Of a DNA stretch of 64,000 bases, positions 15,956 to 24,697 are shown piece by piece. Position numbers and translations under genes: made by a program. Source of the DNA: Fodinibacter sp963763015 (lineage in GTDB: Bacteria; Actinomycetota; Actinomycetes; Actinomycetales; Dermatophilaceae); the NCBI GenBank assembly GCA_963763015.1, contig CAVXML010000008.1, positions 62,001 through 126,000 on the forward strand. Direction: 5' to 3'. Positions within the stretch are counted from its first letter, which is position 1. Each line of letters opens with the position of its first letter. The notes below the pieces were generated by a model. The model worked only from the letters and a program-made list of their open reading frames with translations. It had not been told where the DNA came from and ran no database searches.

Positions 15956-16945
15956 GTGCAGGACTGGTTCGGCGCCGCCGACTTCTCGGGCACCGTCCGG
16001 GTCGATCGCGGCGGGGTCACCGAGGTCGACGTCGCGCACGGCCTCGCCGACCGTCGCCACGAGCGGCCGATGGAGACGACCACGCGCCTTGCCATCGCCA
16101 GCGGGACCAAGGGCCTCACGGCCGTCACCGTGCTGTCCCTCGTCGCCGACGGTGTTCTGTCGCTGGACACCCCGGTGCGCGAGGTGCTCGGGTCCGACCT
16201 TCCGCTGGTCGACGACCGGGTCACGGTGGAGCACCTCCTGAGCCACCGGTCGGGCGTCGGGGACTATGTCGACGAGGAGGCCCTTCCGGCGGTCACGGAC
16301 TACGTCCTCGAGGTCCCCGTGGCAACACTGACGACCACCGAGGACTACCTGACCGTGCTGAACGGCCGCCCGCAGGTCTTCGAGCCGGGCTCACGCTTCG
16401 TCTACAACAACAGCGGCTTCGTGCTCCTCGCCCTTGTCGCGGGACGCGTGTCGGGCCAGCCGTTCGAGGACCTCGTGGTCGAGCGGGTGTGCCGGCCCGC
16501 GGGGATGGTGTCGACCGCGTTCCTCCGGTCCGACGAGCTGCCGGCCGACGCCGCCACCGGGTACCTGTGGGCCGACCACCCCAGGACCAACGTCCTGCAC
16601 CTGCCGGTCGTGGGCAGCGGCGACGGTGGCCTGTACTCGACCACCGCTGACGTCGCCGCCTTCTGGGAGGCGCTCTTCGCCGGGCGACTGCTACCCGACG
16701 AGGTGGTGACCGATGCGGTGCGCGCCCGCAGCACGACGTCGCCGACGTCCGGGTACGGCCTGGGGTTCTTCCTGGGGCCGCAGGAGGGGGTCGTCTCCCT
16801 CACGGGGTCGGACGCCGGTATCTCGTTCCGAACGGTGCACGACCGGGTCTCCGACCTCACCTGGACGGTCGCGTCGAACACCAGCGAGGGAGCGTGGCCG
16901 GTGGCCAGGAGCCTCGCCGAGCGGCTGGAGCGCCGTCAGGCGTAG
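15956..16945 (+). CDS. Serine hydrolase of the beta-lactamase class C / penicillin-binding-protein-like family
   Basis: 329 aa. SxxK motif in LAIASGTKGLTAVT (nucleophilic Ser, about residue 49), YxN motif in RFVYNNSGF (about 145), and a C-terminal LTGSDAGISF in place of the KTG/HTG triad element. The N-terminus (MQDWFGAADFSGTVRVDRGG) has no signal peptide, so it is likely a cytoplasmic esterase/peptidase rather than an exported lactamase. GTG 15956 follows a TAGGTT box at leaderless spacing. The next gene is convergent (GH13); their 3' ends overlap by 10 bp (16936-16945). Substrate unknown. Confidence 0.9.
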   Translation: MQDWFGAADFSGTVRVDRGGVTEVDVAHGLADRRHERPMETTTRLAIASGTKGLTAVTVLSLVADGVLSLDTPVREVLGSDLPLVDDRVTVEHLLSHRSGVGDYVDEEALPAVTDYVLEVPVATLTTTEDYLTVLNGRPQVFEPGSRFVYNNSGFVLLALVAGRVSGQPFEDLVVERVCRPAGMVSTAFLRSDELPADAATGYLWADHPRTNVLHLPVVGSGDGGLYSTTADVAAFWEALFAGRLLPDEVVTDAVRARSTTSPTSGYGLGFFLGPQEGVVSLTGSDAGISFRTVHDRVSDLTWTVASNTSEGAWPVARSLAERLERRQA

Positions 16946-18615
16946 GCCTGCTCCCCCGGGGCCAGGACCCGCAGCCACTGTCCCCGGTGACCGTCGACAC
17001 GCAGCTCCACGCGGCCGCTGGGGTCGAGGGCCACGTCGTCCCGTCCGTCGAGGACGTCGCGCAGCACCGAGCCCTCGGCCACCTCGCCGAGCTCGAGGGT
17101 GACCATCGCGTCCTCCGTGGCGAGGTTGTGGACGGCGAGCAGCCGCCAGTCGTCGCAGCGGCAGACGTGGGCGAGCACGCCGGACTGGTCGTGGTCGAGC
17201 ACCTCGACGTCGGACCAGCCGATCTGGGGCATCTGCCGGTAGCGCCGGATCAGGGTGCGCACGAACGCCCACAGGGAGTCGGGGTCCTGTCGCTGCGCCT
17301 GGGCGTTGACGTGCTCCGGCGACCAGAGGCCGGTGGGCTGGGGCCGGGTGAGCCGCCGAGGCGGCGCGGACGAGAAGCCGCCGTTCGGGCCGGCATCCCA
17401 CTGCATGGGGGTTCGGACGCTGAGGCGACCCTCGACCTCGAGGTTCTCCCCCATCCCGATCTCCTCGCCGTAGAACAGCACCGGCGTGCCGGGCACCGAG
17501 AACATCAGGGAGTAGACGAGCCGCAGGCGCCGCTCGTCGCCCCCGAGCATGGTGGGGAGGCGGCGCCGCAGCCCGCGCCCGAAGAGCTGCATGTCGGGGT
17601 CAGGGCCGAAGGCGGCGAAGACCTCCTGGCGCTCGCGGTCGCTGAGCTTGTCGAGGGTGAGCTCGTCGTGGTTGCGCACGAAGTTGGCCCACTGGCTGGT
17701 GATGTCGAGCGCGGGCCGCTGCTGCAGCGCGGTGGCGAGGGGCGTCGCGTCCTCACGGGCGAGCGACAGGTACAGGGCCTGCATCCCGATGAAGTCGAAC
17801 TGCAGGTTGAGGCCGTCACCGTCGTCACCGCCGAAGAAGTCCTTCTGCTGGGGATACGGCAGGTTGACCTCGCCGAGCAGTGCCGCGTCACCGACCCTGC
17901 GGACGACGAAGTCGCGCAGGTCCCCGAGGTAGCGGTGCGGGTTGAAGCCGTCGGGCTCGGACCCGGGATACGTGTCGTTCGCGAACATGAAGGGCACGGC
18001 GTCGATGCGGAACCCGGCGACGCCCAGCTGGAGCCAGAACCCGAGAGTCCGCGAGATCTCCTCCTGCACAGCGGGGTTCGCCACGTTGAGGTCGGGCTGG
18101 GTCTTGTAGAAGTGGTGCAGGAACCACTCGCCCGTCTTCTCGTCGAGCTCCCAGATGCTGTCCTCCTTGTCGGGGAACACCACCTCCTCCTTGCCTGACG
18201 GTGGCTTCTTCGCGGACCACACGTAGTGCTGGCGGAAGGGGTCGTCGACGCTCCGGCGGGCGCTCCTGAACCACGGGTGCTGGTCGGAGGTGTGGTTCAT
18301 GACGAAGTCCACGATCACCCGGATGCCGCGCGAGCGGGCGGTGCGCACCAGGTCGACGAAGTCACCGAGGGTGCCGAGCCGCGGGTCGACACCGAAGAAG
18401 TCGGTGATGTCGTAGCCGTCGTCGCGGCCGGCGGTCGGGTAGAACGGCATGAGCCACAGGACGGTGACACCGAGGTCGGCCAGGTACTCGATCCGCTGGG
18501 TCATGCCGTGCAGGTCACCCACGCCGTCGCCGTTGCTGTCGGCGAAGGTCTCGACGTCCGCGCAGTAGAAGACGGCGGACTTCCACCACACGTCGCCGGT
18601 CTGGCTGAGCTTCAT
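16936..18615 (-). CDS. GH13 family alpha-glucosidase / trehalose synthase-like enzyme
   Basis: 559 aa. GH13 conserved regions: DFVMNHTSDQHPWF (region I), GFRIDAVPFMF (region II, nucleophile Asp), LLGEVNLP (region III, acid/base Glu) and FVRNHDELTLD (region IV). The order and the phrases YDITDFFGVDPRLGTLGDF and PVLFYGEEIGMGENLEVEGR match trehalose synthase (maltose glucosylmutase)-like enzymes, and the C-terminal 90 residues form the beta-sandwich domain. No maltokinase domain is fused. ATG 18615 has GGAGG upstream and overlaps the stop of the flavin oxidoreductase (ATGA). A maltose/trehalose or glucosyl-transfer reaction is likely; exact activity is not certain. Confidence 0.9.
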   Translation of the reverse strand: MKLSQTGDVWWKSAVFYCADVETFADSNGDGVGDLHGMTQRIEYLADLGVTVLWLMPFYPTAGRDDGYDITDFFGVDPRLGTLGDFVDLVRTARSRGIRVIVDFVMNHTSDQHPWFRSARRSVDDPFRQHYVWSAKKPPSGKEEVVFPDKEDSIWELDEKTGEWFLHHFYKTQPDLNVANPAVQEEISRTLGFWLQLGVAGFRIDAVPFMFANDTYPGSEPDGFNPHRYLGDLRDFVVRRVGDAALLGEVNLPYPQQKDFFGGDDGDGLNLQFDFIGMQALYLSLAREDATPLATALQQRPALDITSQWANFVRNHDELTLDKLSDRERQEVFAAFGPDPDMQLFGRGLRRRLPTMLGGDERRLRLVYSLMFSVPGTPVLFYGEEIGMGENLEVEGRLSVRTPMQWDAGPNGGFSSAPPRRLTRPQPTGLWSPEHVNAQAQRQDPDSLWAFVRTLIRRYRQMPQIGWSDVEVLDHDQSGVLAHVCRCDDWRLLAVHNLATEDAMVTLELGEVAEGSVLRDVLDGRDDVALDPSGRVELRVDGHRGQWLRVLAPGEQAYA

Positions 18616-19631
18616 CGGATCGCCTCCTCCCGCTCGACGGCCGGTCGCCCGGTCGTCGCGGGAGGGGGTGGCTGCGGGTCGAACTGGGGGAGGACCTGCT
18701 CGCCGAAGGTGTCGAGGAAGCGCTCCTGCTCCTTGCCGACGAAGTGGAGGTAGACCTCCTCCCAGCCCTGGTCGACGTACTCCTGGATCCACGCGGCATG
18801 CCGGGCGGGGTCGGCGGAGACGTTGACCACCCTGGCCACCTGCTCGGGGGTGACCGTCTCGGCCATCGTGTCGAACGCCTCAACCGTCTCGGTGTCCCAG
18901 GCGACGGGCGGGCCGTGCACGTTGCTGCGCCACTGGTCGTGGGCGATGGCCGTCGCCTCCTCCTCCGTGGGAGCCCAGCTGAGGTGGAGCTGGAGTCGGG
19001 CAGCGCCACGTCCCCCGGCGCCGCGGTAGGCGTCGAGGACCTGGCGCAGGACGTCGAGGGGCTGGTTGACGGTCACGAGGCCGTCGGCCCACTCGGCGTG
19101 CCGGGCCGCGCTCGCGGCGGTGACGGCGGGGGCGATGAGCGGCGGTACGGCATCCGGCAGGGTCCAGAGCCGACCACGGTTGACCGTGACGAGGCCGTCG
19201 TGGTTCACCTCCTCCCCGGAGAGCAGGCGGCGGATGACGTCGACGCACTCGACGAGGCGGGCGTCACGAACGTCCTTGCGCGGCCAGACGTCGCCGGTCA
19301 CCCGCTCGTTGGACGCCTCGCCCGAGCCGATCGCCGCCCAGAAGCGGTTCGGGAACATGCTCGAGAGGGTGGCGATCGCCTGGGCCGTGATGGCCGGGTG
19401 GTAGCGCTGCCCCGGCGCGGTCACCACACCGAACGGCAGGCTCGTCGTGGCCATGGCGGCGCCCAGGAACGACCAGGCGAAGCCCGACTCACCCTGGCGC
19501 TCGCTCCAGGGCGAGAGGTGGTCGGAGGACATGGCGGCGGTGAAGCCGACCCGCTCCGCGTGCTGGACGTCGCGGAGCAGCCGCCCGGGGGCGATCTGCT
19601 CGTGCGAGCAGTGGAATCCGATGGTGGTCAT
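18612..19631 (-). CDS. LLM class (luciferase-like) flavin oxidoreductase, TIGR03885-like
   Basis: 339 aa TIM-barrel of the luciferase/F420-dependent superfamily: AMSSDHLSPWSERQGESGFAWSFLGAAMA, GVVTAPGQRYHPAITAQAIATL and WAAIGSGEASNE are the superfamily's cofactor-facing strands. The last 25 residues are a Pro-rich tail. From memory, a branch named TIGR03885 (predicted to use a flavin instead of F420) is found beside GH13 trehalose-synthase-like genes, which fits this neighbourhood. ATG 19631 is preferred over an ATG 7 codons upstream by family start. ATGA overlap with the GH13 gene. Function unknown. Confidence 0.85.
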   Translation of the reverse strand: MTTIGFHCSHEQIAPGRLLRDVQHAERVGFTAAMSSDHLSPWSERQGESGFAWSFLGAAMATTSLPFGVVTAPGQRYHPAITAQAIATLSSMFPNRFWAAIGSGEASNERVTGDVWPRKDVRDARLVECVDVIRRLLSGEEVNHDGLVTVNRGRLWTLPDAVPPLIAPAVTAASAARHAEWADGLVTVNQPLDVLRQVLDAYRGAGGRGAARLQLHLSWAPTEEEATAIAHDQWRSNVHGPPVAWDTETVEAFDTMAETVTPEQVARVVNVSADPARHAAWIQEYVDQGWEEVYLHFVGKEQERFLDTFGEQVLPQFDPQPPPPATTGRPAVEREEAIR

Positions 19632-19702
19632 CGGACCACGGAACCACACCACCGGTGCGATGAGGCGGTCAAGAGGCGCGGCTGCTGAGAAGTGACACGA
19701 TC

Positions 19703-21223
19703 ATGGCGGAGGTGAGGCCCGTGGAGCACCTGGAGGCCGACGTCGTGGTCATCGGCTCCGGCATGGGCGGTGGCACCACGGCGTGGGCGCTGGCCGCGCG
19801 CGGGGTCGACGTCCTCGTGCTGGAGCGCGGCGAGCGCATTCCTCGTGAGCCCGAAAACTGGTCGCCGGAGGAGGTGTTCCTGGAGCGCCGGTACAAGCCC
19901 GACGAGACCTGGGAGGACGGCCGGGGACGTCCCTTCCGTCCAGGGGTCCACTACGTCGTCGGGGGGAACACCAAGGTCTACGGCGCCTCGCTGCCGCGGT
20001 TCCGGGAGTCCGACTTCGAGGAGGTCCCCCACCTCGAGGGCGTCTCCCCAGCGTGGCCGTTCCACTACGCCGACCTCGAGCCGTACTACGGGCAGGCCGA
20101 GCGCCTCTACGCCGTGCACGGCACCACCGGCGAGGACCCTACCGAACCGTGGCGGAGCACGCCCTACCCCTATGCCGCACTGCCGCACGAGCCGTACGTC
20201 GCCGCCCTCGCCGACCGGCTGCGCTCGGCGGGAGTGCAACCGTCGTCGACGGCCATGGGGGTTGACCTGCGCCCGGGCGGGACGTGCGTGCGCTGTGCCA
20301 CCTGCGACGGGTTCCCGTGTCGCGTCGGAGCCAAGTCGGACGCCGAGGTGTGCGCGGTCGACCCCGCGCTGGACCTGAGTGCGCGGCTCGAGACCGGCGT
20401 CCGGGTCACCCGCCTGGTGACCGACGGCAGCGGGAACCGGGTGACCCACGCGCTCGCCGAGGGGCCGCGCGGCCCGGTCACCATCCACGGTCGGGCCTTC
20501 GTCGTCGCGGCCGGTGCCGCCAACTCCGCAGCCCTCCTGCTCGCCTCGGGCGGCCCCGAGCACCCCGAGGGCCTGGCCAACTCCTCGGGACGGCTCGGGA
20601 CGAGCTTCATGATGCACAACAACGCCCACGTGGCGGCCGTCGACCTGACCGGCCACAACGACGTCGTCTTCCAGAAGACCCTTGCGGTCACCGACTGGTA
20701 CGAGGACGGTGGCGACGGACACCCCCTGGGCAGCCTCCAGACCATCGGCAAGGTGCAGGGCGTCATGATGAAGAGCTGGGCGACTCGCGTCCCGCTGTGG
20801 ACCCTGGATGCCGTCGCGCGCAGGTCGGTCGAGTGGCTCGTCATGGCTGAGGACCTGCCCGACCCGGCGAACCGGGTCACGCTGACCTCCGCCGGCGGCA
20901 TCCGGACGAGTCGGGTGGCGCGTGGCACGCGACAGCACCGCCTCCTGCACAGGCGGGCCAAGCGGCTGCTCAGGGATGCCGGCTACGACGTGGTCGCCAC
21001 CCAGTGGTTCGACATCAGCATGAACAGCCACATGTGCGGCACCGTCGTCGCCGGCCTCGACCCGCGCGCCAGCGTGCTGGACGGCCACTGCAAGGCCCAC
21101 GACCTGACGAACCTGTGGGTCGTGGACGCGGGGTTCTTCCCCTCCTCCGCCGCGATGAACCCGGCGTTGACCATCGCGGCGCAGGCGCTGCGGGTGGTGG
21201 CCGAGTCCGACCTCGCCGGCTGA
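19703..21223 (+). CDS. GMC family oxidoreductase
   Basis: 506 aa. N-terminal FAD Rossmann motif ADVVVIGSGMGGGTTAWALAARGVDVLVLERGE (about 12-44) and GGNTKVYGASLPRFRESDF, the GMC signature region. A Cys-rich patch CVRCATCDGFPCRVGAKSDAEVC (about residues 195-217) is frequent in bacterial GMC proteins of the choline/cholesterol-oxidase-like group. C-terminal SMNSHMCGTVVAGLDPRASVLDG...NLWVVDAGFFPSSAAMNPALTIAAQALRV contains the active-site His and Asn. It probably oxidises an alcohol or sugar. Divergent from the flavin oxidoreductase with 71 bp between starts. Substrate unknown. Confidence 0.91.
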   Translation: MAEVRPVEHLEADVVVIGSGMGGGTTAWALAARGVDVLVLERGERIPREPENWSPEEVFLERRYKPDETWEDGRGRPFRPGVHYVVGGNTKVYGASLPRFRESDFEEVPHLEGVSPAWPFHYADLEPYYGQAERLYAVHGTTGEDPTEPWRSTPYPYAALPHEPYVAALADRLRSAGVQPSSTAMGVDLRPGGTCVRCATCDGFPCRVGAKSDAEVCAVDPALDLSARLETGVRVTRLVTDGSGNRVTHALAEGPRGPVTIHGRAFVVAAGAANSAALLLASGGPEHPEGLANSSGRLGTSFMMHNNAHVAAVDLTGHNDVVFQKTLAVTDWYEDGGDGHPLGSLQTIGKVQGVMMKSWATRVPLWTLDAVARRSVEWLVMAEDLPDPANRVTLTSAGGIRTSRVARGTRQHRLLHRRAKRLLRDAGYDVVATQWFDISMNSHMCGTVVAGLDPRASVLDGHCKAHDLTNLWVVDAGFFPSSAAMNPALTIAAQALRVVAESDLAG

Positions 21224-21548
21224 GGACGCACCCCAGCCGGTCAGCGACGGCGCTTGCGAACGGTGGCTGCGGCCGGTTGGCGTGGTCACCTCCAGCTCGC
21301 GCAGGTGCGTTCTCGACGCTGGCGCCAGCATGCTCGGCCCGGGCCTGCGCCGCCGACGAGGCACCCTTGACCCGTTCCAGCTCGGTGACGAGGTCGACGC
21401 GGTCCCGGTCGCTCAGGGCACCCATGTCGACCCCGCGGAGCCAGTCGCGAAACGCGGCGACCGGCGTCGTCACGGCATCCGAAAAGCGCTGTCCCACATC
21501 ACTGTCGGCTTGCCCACCGGATGCGTTGAGCCCCATCTCTTCCCCCAT
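21224..21548 (-). pseudogene. Remnant of a DUF222/HNH endonuclease-type protein
   Basis: On the reverse strand an ATG at 21548 opens a reading frame whose first about 70 residues resemble the N-terminus of DUF222-HNH proteins (DWLRGVDMGALSDRDRVDLV, then ELERVKGASSAAQARAEHA). In another frame, 21227-21310 encodes a C-terminus of the same kind (ELEVTTPTGRSHRSQAP). The large middle, including the HNH motif, is missing, and the two ends are in different frames. A perfect 12-bp palindrome GCTGGCGCCAGC (21318-21329) marks the junction. I read this as an internal deletion. The frame then runs into the antisense of the GMC gene with no natural stop. Confidence 0.7.
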
Positions 21549-21559
21549 GAAGAGACCCT

Positions 21560-22096
21560 ATGACCACTCTCCGACAATGGTCCCGAGCTCGCGTGTTTCG
21601 AGGTGCCAAGGGCCAGAATGAGCGTGTGGTGCGGGGAGACGAGGACACCGTCGGGTTCAGGCTCTGGCCGCCGGTGGCGGCCGGTGGCCCATTGCTCGCC
21701 GGCTGGGTCGCGACGGCGCTGTGGGGAGACCCGGTCGGACTGGGCGGGTGGCGGGTTCCGCTGGGCTGGGTGCTGGTGGCTCTGTTCGCCGGGTGGAACG
21801 GCTGGTCGCTGTGGCTCTTCCGCCGGCACGAGACCGGACTGCTGCCCGGGCAAGCGACGCACGCACTGATCGAGGAGGGTCCGTACCGACTCTCCCGCAA
21901 TCCGTTGTACGTCGGCCTGTTGGCGCTCTACCTCGGCCTGGCCCTGTTGGCACCCACGTTCTGGGGGCTCGTCCTGTTCCCGGTCGCGATGCTGCTGCTC
22001 CGGTGGGGGGCCATCCGCCCCGAGGAGCGGTTCCTGCACGCGCGGTTCGGTGAACAGTACGACGACTACGCGAGGCGGGTCCGTCGCTGGCTGTGA
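21560..22096 (+). CDS. Membrane methyltransferase-like protein (isoprenylcysteine carboxyl methyltransferase / PEMT type)
   Basis: 178 aa with three or four hydrophobic segments. The C-terminal half has the family signature GPYRLSRNPLYVGLLALYLGLALL followed by RWGAIRPEERFLHARFGEQYDDYARRVRRWL, the SAM- and substrate-binding part of ICMT-like enzymes. The first 22 residues look unlike the family. GTG 21626 or 21629 may be the true start, but none of the candidates has a convincing SD. It begins 11 bp from the DUF222 remnant, so its promoter may have been taken over from that gene. Substrate unknown, possibly a lipid or small molecule. Confidence 0.82.
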   Translation: MTTLRQWSRARVFRGAKGQNERVVRGDEDTVGFRLWPPVAAGGPLLAGWVATALWGDPVGLGGWRVPLGWVLVALFAGWNGWSLWLFRRHETGLLPGQATHALIEEGPYRLSRNPLYVGLLALYLGLALLAPTFWGLVLFPVAMLLLRWGAIRPEERFLHARFGEQYDDYARRVRRWL

Positions 22097-22129
22097 CGGC
22101 GACCGCAAGGCGCACCAGGACCGCCACGG

Positions 22130-22456
22130 TCAGCCGGTCACCAGACGTTCGGCATGGCTCCTCTCCCCCGGAGTCACGTCTTCGCGCCGGCTGCCGCGCA
22201 GGCGCCACTGGTCTGACAGAGCCATCTCGATGCGCTGTCGCACCTCCTGCTCGCTCTCGGGCTCGGCCGCGAACAGGACCCGGACCCGCAGCTCGGCACC
22301 CACCCGGTCGGCGTGCACGTGGTGCGGTGCCAGCGGGCACGGGGGCTCGTGGTCCCAGTGCCCACACAACGCCACCGTGACGGCCGCTCCGGGAGCCCTC
22401 TCGTCGGCCCCGGGCTCCATGGCGAGGATCGCCTCGTGGACGAACACCTGCCGCAT
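22130..22456 (-). CDS. Conserved hypothetical small protein
   Basis: 108 aa beginning MRQVFVHEAILAMEPGADER. Contains CGHWDHEPPCPLAPHHVHADR (about 31-52), a His/Cys-rich segment that could bind a metal, then a helix EQEVRQRIEMALSDQW. I do not recognise a named family. No membrane helix or signal. An ATG 21 codons upstream extends the frame with Arg/Gly-rich sequence, which I reject. Convergent with the methyltransferase-like gene (34 bp) and about 70 bp downstream of the MOSC gene on the same strand. Confidence 0.68.
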   Translation of the reverse strand: MRQVFVHEAILAMEPGADERAPGAAVTVALCGHWDHEPPCPLAPHHVHADRVGAELRVRVLFAAEPESEQEVRQRIEMALSDQWRLRGSRREDVTPGERSHAERLVTG

Positions 22457-22524
22457 CGGACCAGTGTGGCGCAGGACCCGGCCGAGCGCTCGACCGACGG
22501 CCCCCAAGCGAGCTCCCAACGCAC

Positions 22525-23118
22525 CTAGACGGGAGCGAGCGGTGTGCGCGGTGTGTCGGGCAGCGTCAGCGTGATCCGCTGCCCGGGCACCACCTCGCCG
22601 CCGCGCTCGACGACTGCCATCACCCCCGCCTTGCGGATCACCCGCGCGGTTGCGGACTCCGGCGAGGCCGTCGACGGGGCCGGCTCGTCGGTCTGCGTCC
22701 CGTCGGCACGGGCCAGCACGACCCTGAGCAGCCCGGGCCGGAACGCGTTGATCTGGGCACAGGGGTTGCGCAGGCCGGTCAGCCGCACGACGGGGCCGCC
22801 CAGGTCGAGCAGCGTCCCGGTGGGCAGGCCCAGCAGGTCGAGGCCGGCGGTGAGCACGTTCTCCCCGAGATCGCCCGGCGCGAGGTCGTAGCCCATGGCC
22901 CGGGCGTCCTCGAAGACCTCCTCGTGGAGGAGGTGCACCTGACGCAGGTTGGGCTGGTTCGGGTCGCGGCGCACGCGCGACCGATGCCGGACCAGGGTCC
23001 CGGCGTGGGCATCTCCGAGCACACCGAGACCGGCCACGAGGGTGATCGACCCGGCCGGCACCTTGCTGAAGCGATGGGTCTTGTCACGACTGACGGCGAC
23101 GACACGAGGCCCCGGCAC
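22525..23118 (-). CDS. MOSC domain protein
   Basis: 197 aa. MOSC (molybdenum cofactor sulfurase C-terminal) fold: VSRDKTHRFSKVPAGSITLVAGLGVLGDAHAG at the start, PGDLGENVLTAGLDLLGLPTGTLLDLG and TGLRNPCAQINAF with the conserved Cys proposed to carry sulfur. Single-domain members may move sulfur or act on N-hydroxylated substrates. The exact role here is open. GTG 23118 is 4 bp behind the HisC-like stop, so they share a transcript. Confidence 0.88.
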   Translation of the reverse strand: MPGPRVVAVSRDKTHRFSKVPAGSITLVAGLGVLGDAHAGTLVRHRSRVRRDPNQPNLRQVHLLHEEVFEDARAMGYDLAPGDLGENVLTAGLDLLGLPTGTLLDLGGPVVRLTGLRNPCAQINAFRPGLLRVVLARADGTQTDEPAPSTASPESATARVIRKAGVMAVVERGGEVVPGQRITLTLPDTPRTPLAPV

Positions 23119-23122
23119 CGGG

Positions 23123-24232
23123 TCATCCTCCCTGTCGCGAGCGGCTCGCCAGGAACGCTCCGGCCACCTCGATCAGCCGGTCGTTCGCCTCTCGCTCGGC
23201 GATCGTCGCCCGGGCGCCGTCCGTGCCGTACGGGCGCACCGTGAGCCCCGCCTCCTGGCACGCCGCGGCGAACGCGGGGGTGTCCGCACCCAGCCCGAAC
23301 CAGACGAAGTTCGCCTGCGTGTCGGCGAGCACCCACCCCTGGGCCGTCAGGGCCGCCACGACTCGCTCACGCTCGGCGACGAGCTCCTTGACCCGCACCT
23401 CGAGCTCGTCGGCCGCGCCGAGGGAGGCGACCGCCGCCGCCTGGGCCACCGAGTTCACGCCGAACGGGAGCGCCGCCTTGCGCAGCGCCTCGGCCACCGG
23501 CTCGTGCGCCACCGCATACCCGACGCGCAGCCCGGCCAGCCCGTAGGCCTTCGAGAAGGTCCTCAGCACTGCGACGTTGGGTCGCGAGCGGAGCACCGCC
23601 ATCGCGTCGGGGGCGTCGGGTGCCGTGACGAACTCGAGGTATGCCTCGTCGATGACCACGAGCACGTCGAGCGGCACCCGGTCGAGGAAGACCTCGAGCT
23701 CGGCATCCCGCACCGTGGTCCCGGTCGGGTTGTTCGGGGTGCAGACCAGCACCATCCGGGTGCGCGGCGTGATCGCAGCGGCCATGGCGTCGAGGTCGTG
23801 CCGCTCACCGGGCGCCAGGGGCACCTGCACCGGCACCGCCCCGGCGAGCGTGGTGAGGATCGGGTACGCCTCGAACGACCGCCACGCGAACACCACCTCG
23901 TCGCCGGCGTCGCACGTCGCGGCGATCAGCTGACCGAGCACCCCCACCGACCCGGGGCCGATGGCCAGCCGCTGTGGCGCCACGTCGAGCCGCGCAGCCA
24001 GGGCCGCCGTGAGCTCGCTGACCGCCATGTCGGGATACCGGTTCACCGACCCGGCGGCCTCCCACACGGCCTCGAGCACGGACGGCAGGGGTGGGAACGG
24101 GTTCTCGTTGCTGCTGCACTTGTATGCCGTGATGCCGGCCCCCGGGCTCGCTGGCCTTCCCGGGGTGTACGCAGGGAGCGACGCGAGCGCGGCACGCAGG
24201 TGGACCGTCGTCGCCTTGGGCTGGTCGGACAT
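23123..24232 (-). CDS. Histidinol-phosphate / aromatic aminotransferase, PLP-dependent
   Basis: 369 aa fold-type I aminotransferase. KCSSNENPFPPLPSV at the N-terminus, VCTPNNPTGTTV, DEAYLEF, and TFSKAYGLAGLRVGYAV with the PLP lysine. This phrase set is shared by HisC and by the actinobacterial aromatic aminotransferase Pat; the SNENPFPPLPSV start favours Pat/HisC2, so the preferred amino acid may be phenylalanine or tyrosine. No other his genes are nearby, which also speaks for the aromatic branch. ATG 24232 sits 7 nt behind TACAGT (leaderless type). Followed by the MOSC gene. Confidence 0.88.
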   Translation of the reverse strand: MSDQPKATTVHLRAALASLPAYTPGRPASPGAGITAYKCSSNENPFPPLPSVLEAVWEAAGSVNRYPDMAVSELTAALAARLDVAPQRLAIGPGSVGVLGQLIAATCDAGDEVVFAWRSFEAYPILTTLAGAVPVQVPLAPGERHDLDAMAAAITPRTRMVLVCTPNNPTGTTVRDAELEVFLDRVPLDVLVVIDEAYLEFVTAPDAPDAMAVLRSRPNVAVLRTFSKAYGLAGLRVGYAVAHEPVAEALRKAALPFGVNSVAQAAAVASLGAADELEVRVKELVAERERVVAALTAQGWVLADTQANFVWFGLGADTPAFAAACQEAGLTVRPYGTDGARATIAEREANDRLIEVAGAFLASRSRQGG

Positions 24233-24239
24233 GCCGTCA

Positions 24240-24278
24240 ACTGTAGGACGATGCCCGCAGGACCCGGTCTGCCACAAT
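24240..24278. promoter_or_regulatory. Divergent leaderless-type -10 boxes (aminotransferase and holin-like genes)
   Basis: Reverse strand: TACAGT (24245-24240), 7 nt before the aminotransferase ATG. Forward strand: CACAAT (24273-24278), 6 nt before GTG 24285. No SD-like sequence precedes either start. Confidence 0.45.
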
Positions 24279-24284
24279 GCGCCG

Positions 24285-24671
24285 GTGAAGAACTTTCTCA
24301 TCAGGGTCGTCGTCAACGGGATCGCCCTCTGGGTGGCAGCCCTGGTGCTCGACGGGATCAACCTCGCCGAGGGGGACGCCGACTGGACGACCAAGGTGAC
24401 CACCATCGTCCTGGTGGCGCTGCTCTTCGGCGTCATCAACGCCTTCATCAAGCCGGTCGTCAAGCTGTTCTCGCTGCCGTTCATCATCCTGACCCTGGGG
24501 CTGTTCACCTTCGTGGTGAACGCGTTCATGCTCCAGATCACCGAGTGGATAAGCGATGCCGTCGGTCTCTCCTTCACGATCGACGAGTTCTTCTGGGACG
24601 CGATCCTCGGGGCGGTCATCATCACGCTCGTGTCATGGGTGCTCAACGTCGTACTGCCCGACGACGACTGA
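24285..24671 (+). CDS. Holin-family IV (mycobacterial 4-TMS holin-like) membrane protein
   Basis: 128 aa with four predicted transmembrane segments (about 3-23, 40-58, 62-85, 100-123). ALLFGVINAFIKPVVKLFSLPFIILTLGLFTFVVNAFML is the diagnostic stretch of the family usually labelled phage holin family 4, which is widespread on bacterial chromosomes without phages. No lysin or phage gene is near, so a prophage is not implied. Ends with an acidic DDD tail. GTG 24285 follows a CACAAT box at leaderless spacing. Function unknown. Confidence 0.88.
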   Translation: MKNFLIRVVVNGIALWVAALVLDGINLAEGDADWTTKVTTIVLVALLFGVINAFIKPVVKLFSLPFIILTLGLFTFVVNAFMLQITEWISDAVGLSFTIDEFFWDAILGAVIITLVSWVLNVVLPDDD

Positions 24672-24685
24672 CGACGGGCACGGCG

Positions 24686-24691
24686 TAGATT
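24686..24691 (+). promoter_or_regulatory. Leaderless-type -10 box of galE
   Basis: TAGATT, 6 nt before ATG 24698; no SD sequence lies in the gap. Confidence 0.5.
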
Positions 24692-24697
24692 CGCGGC

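Noticed and set aside
24285..24671. Possible prophage, from the holin-like gene
   Set aside because: No lysin, integrase or structural gene nearby; this holin-type family is common on chromosomes.
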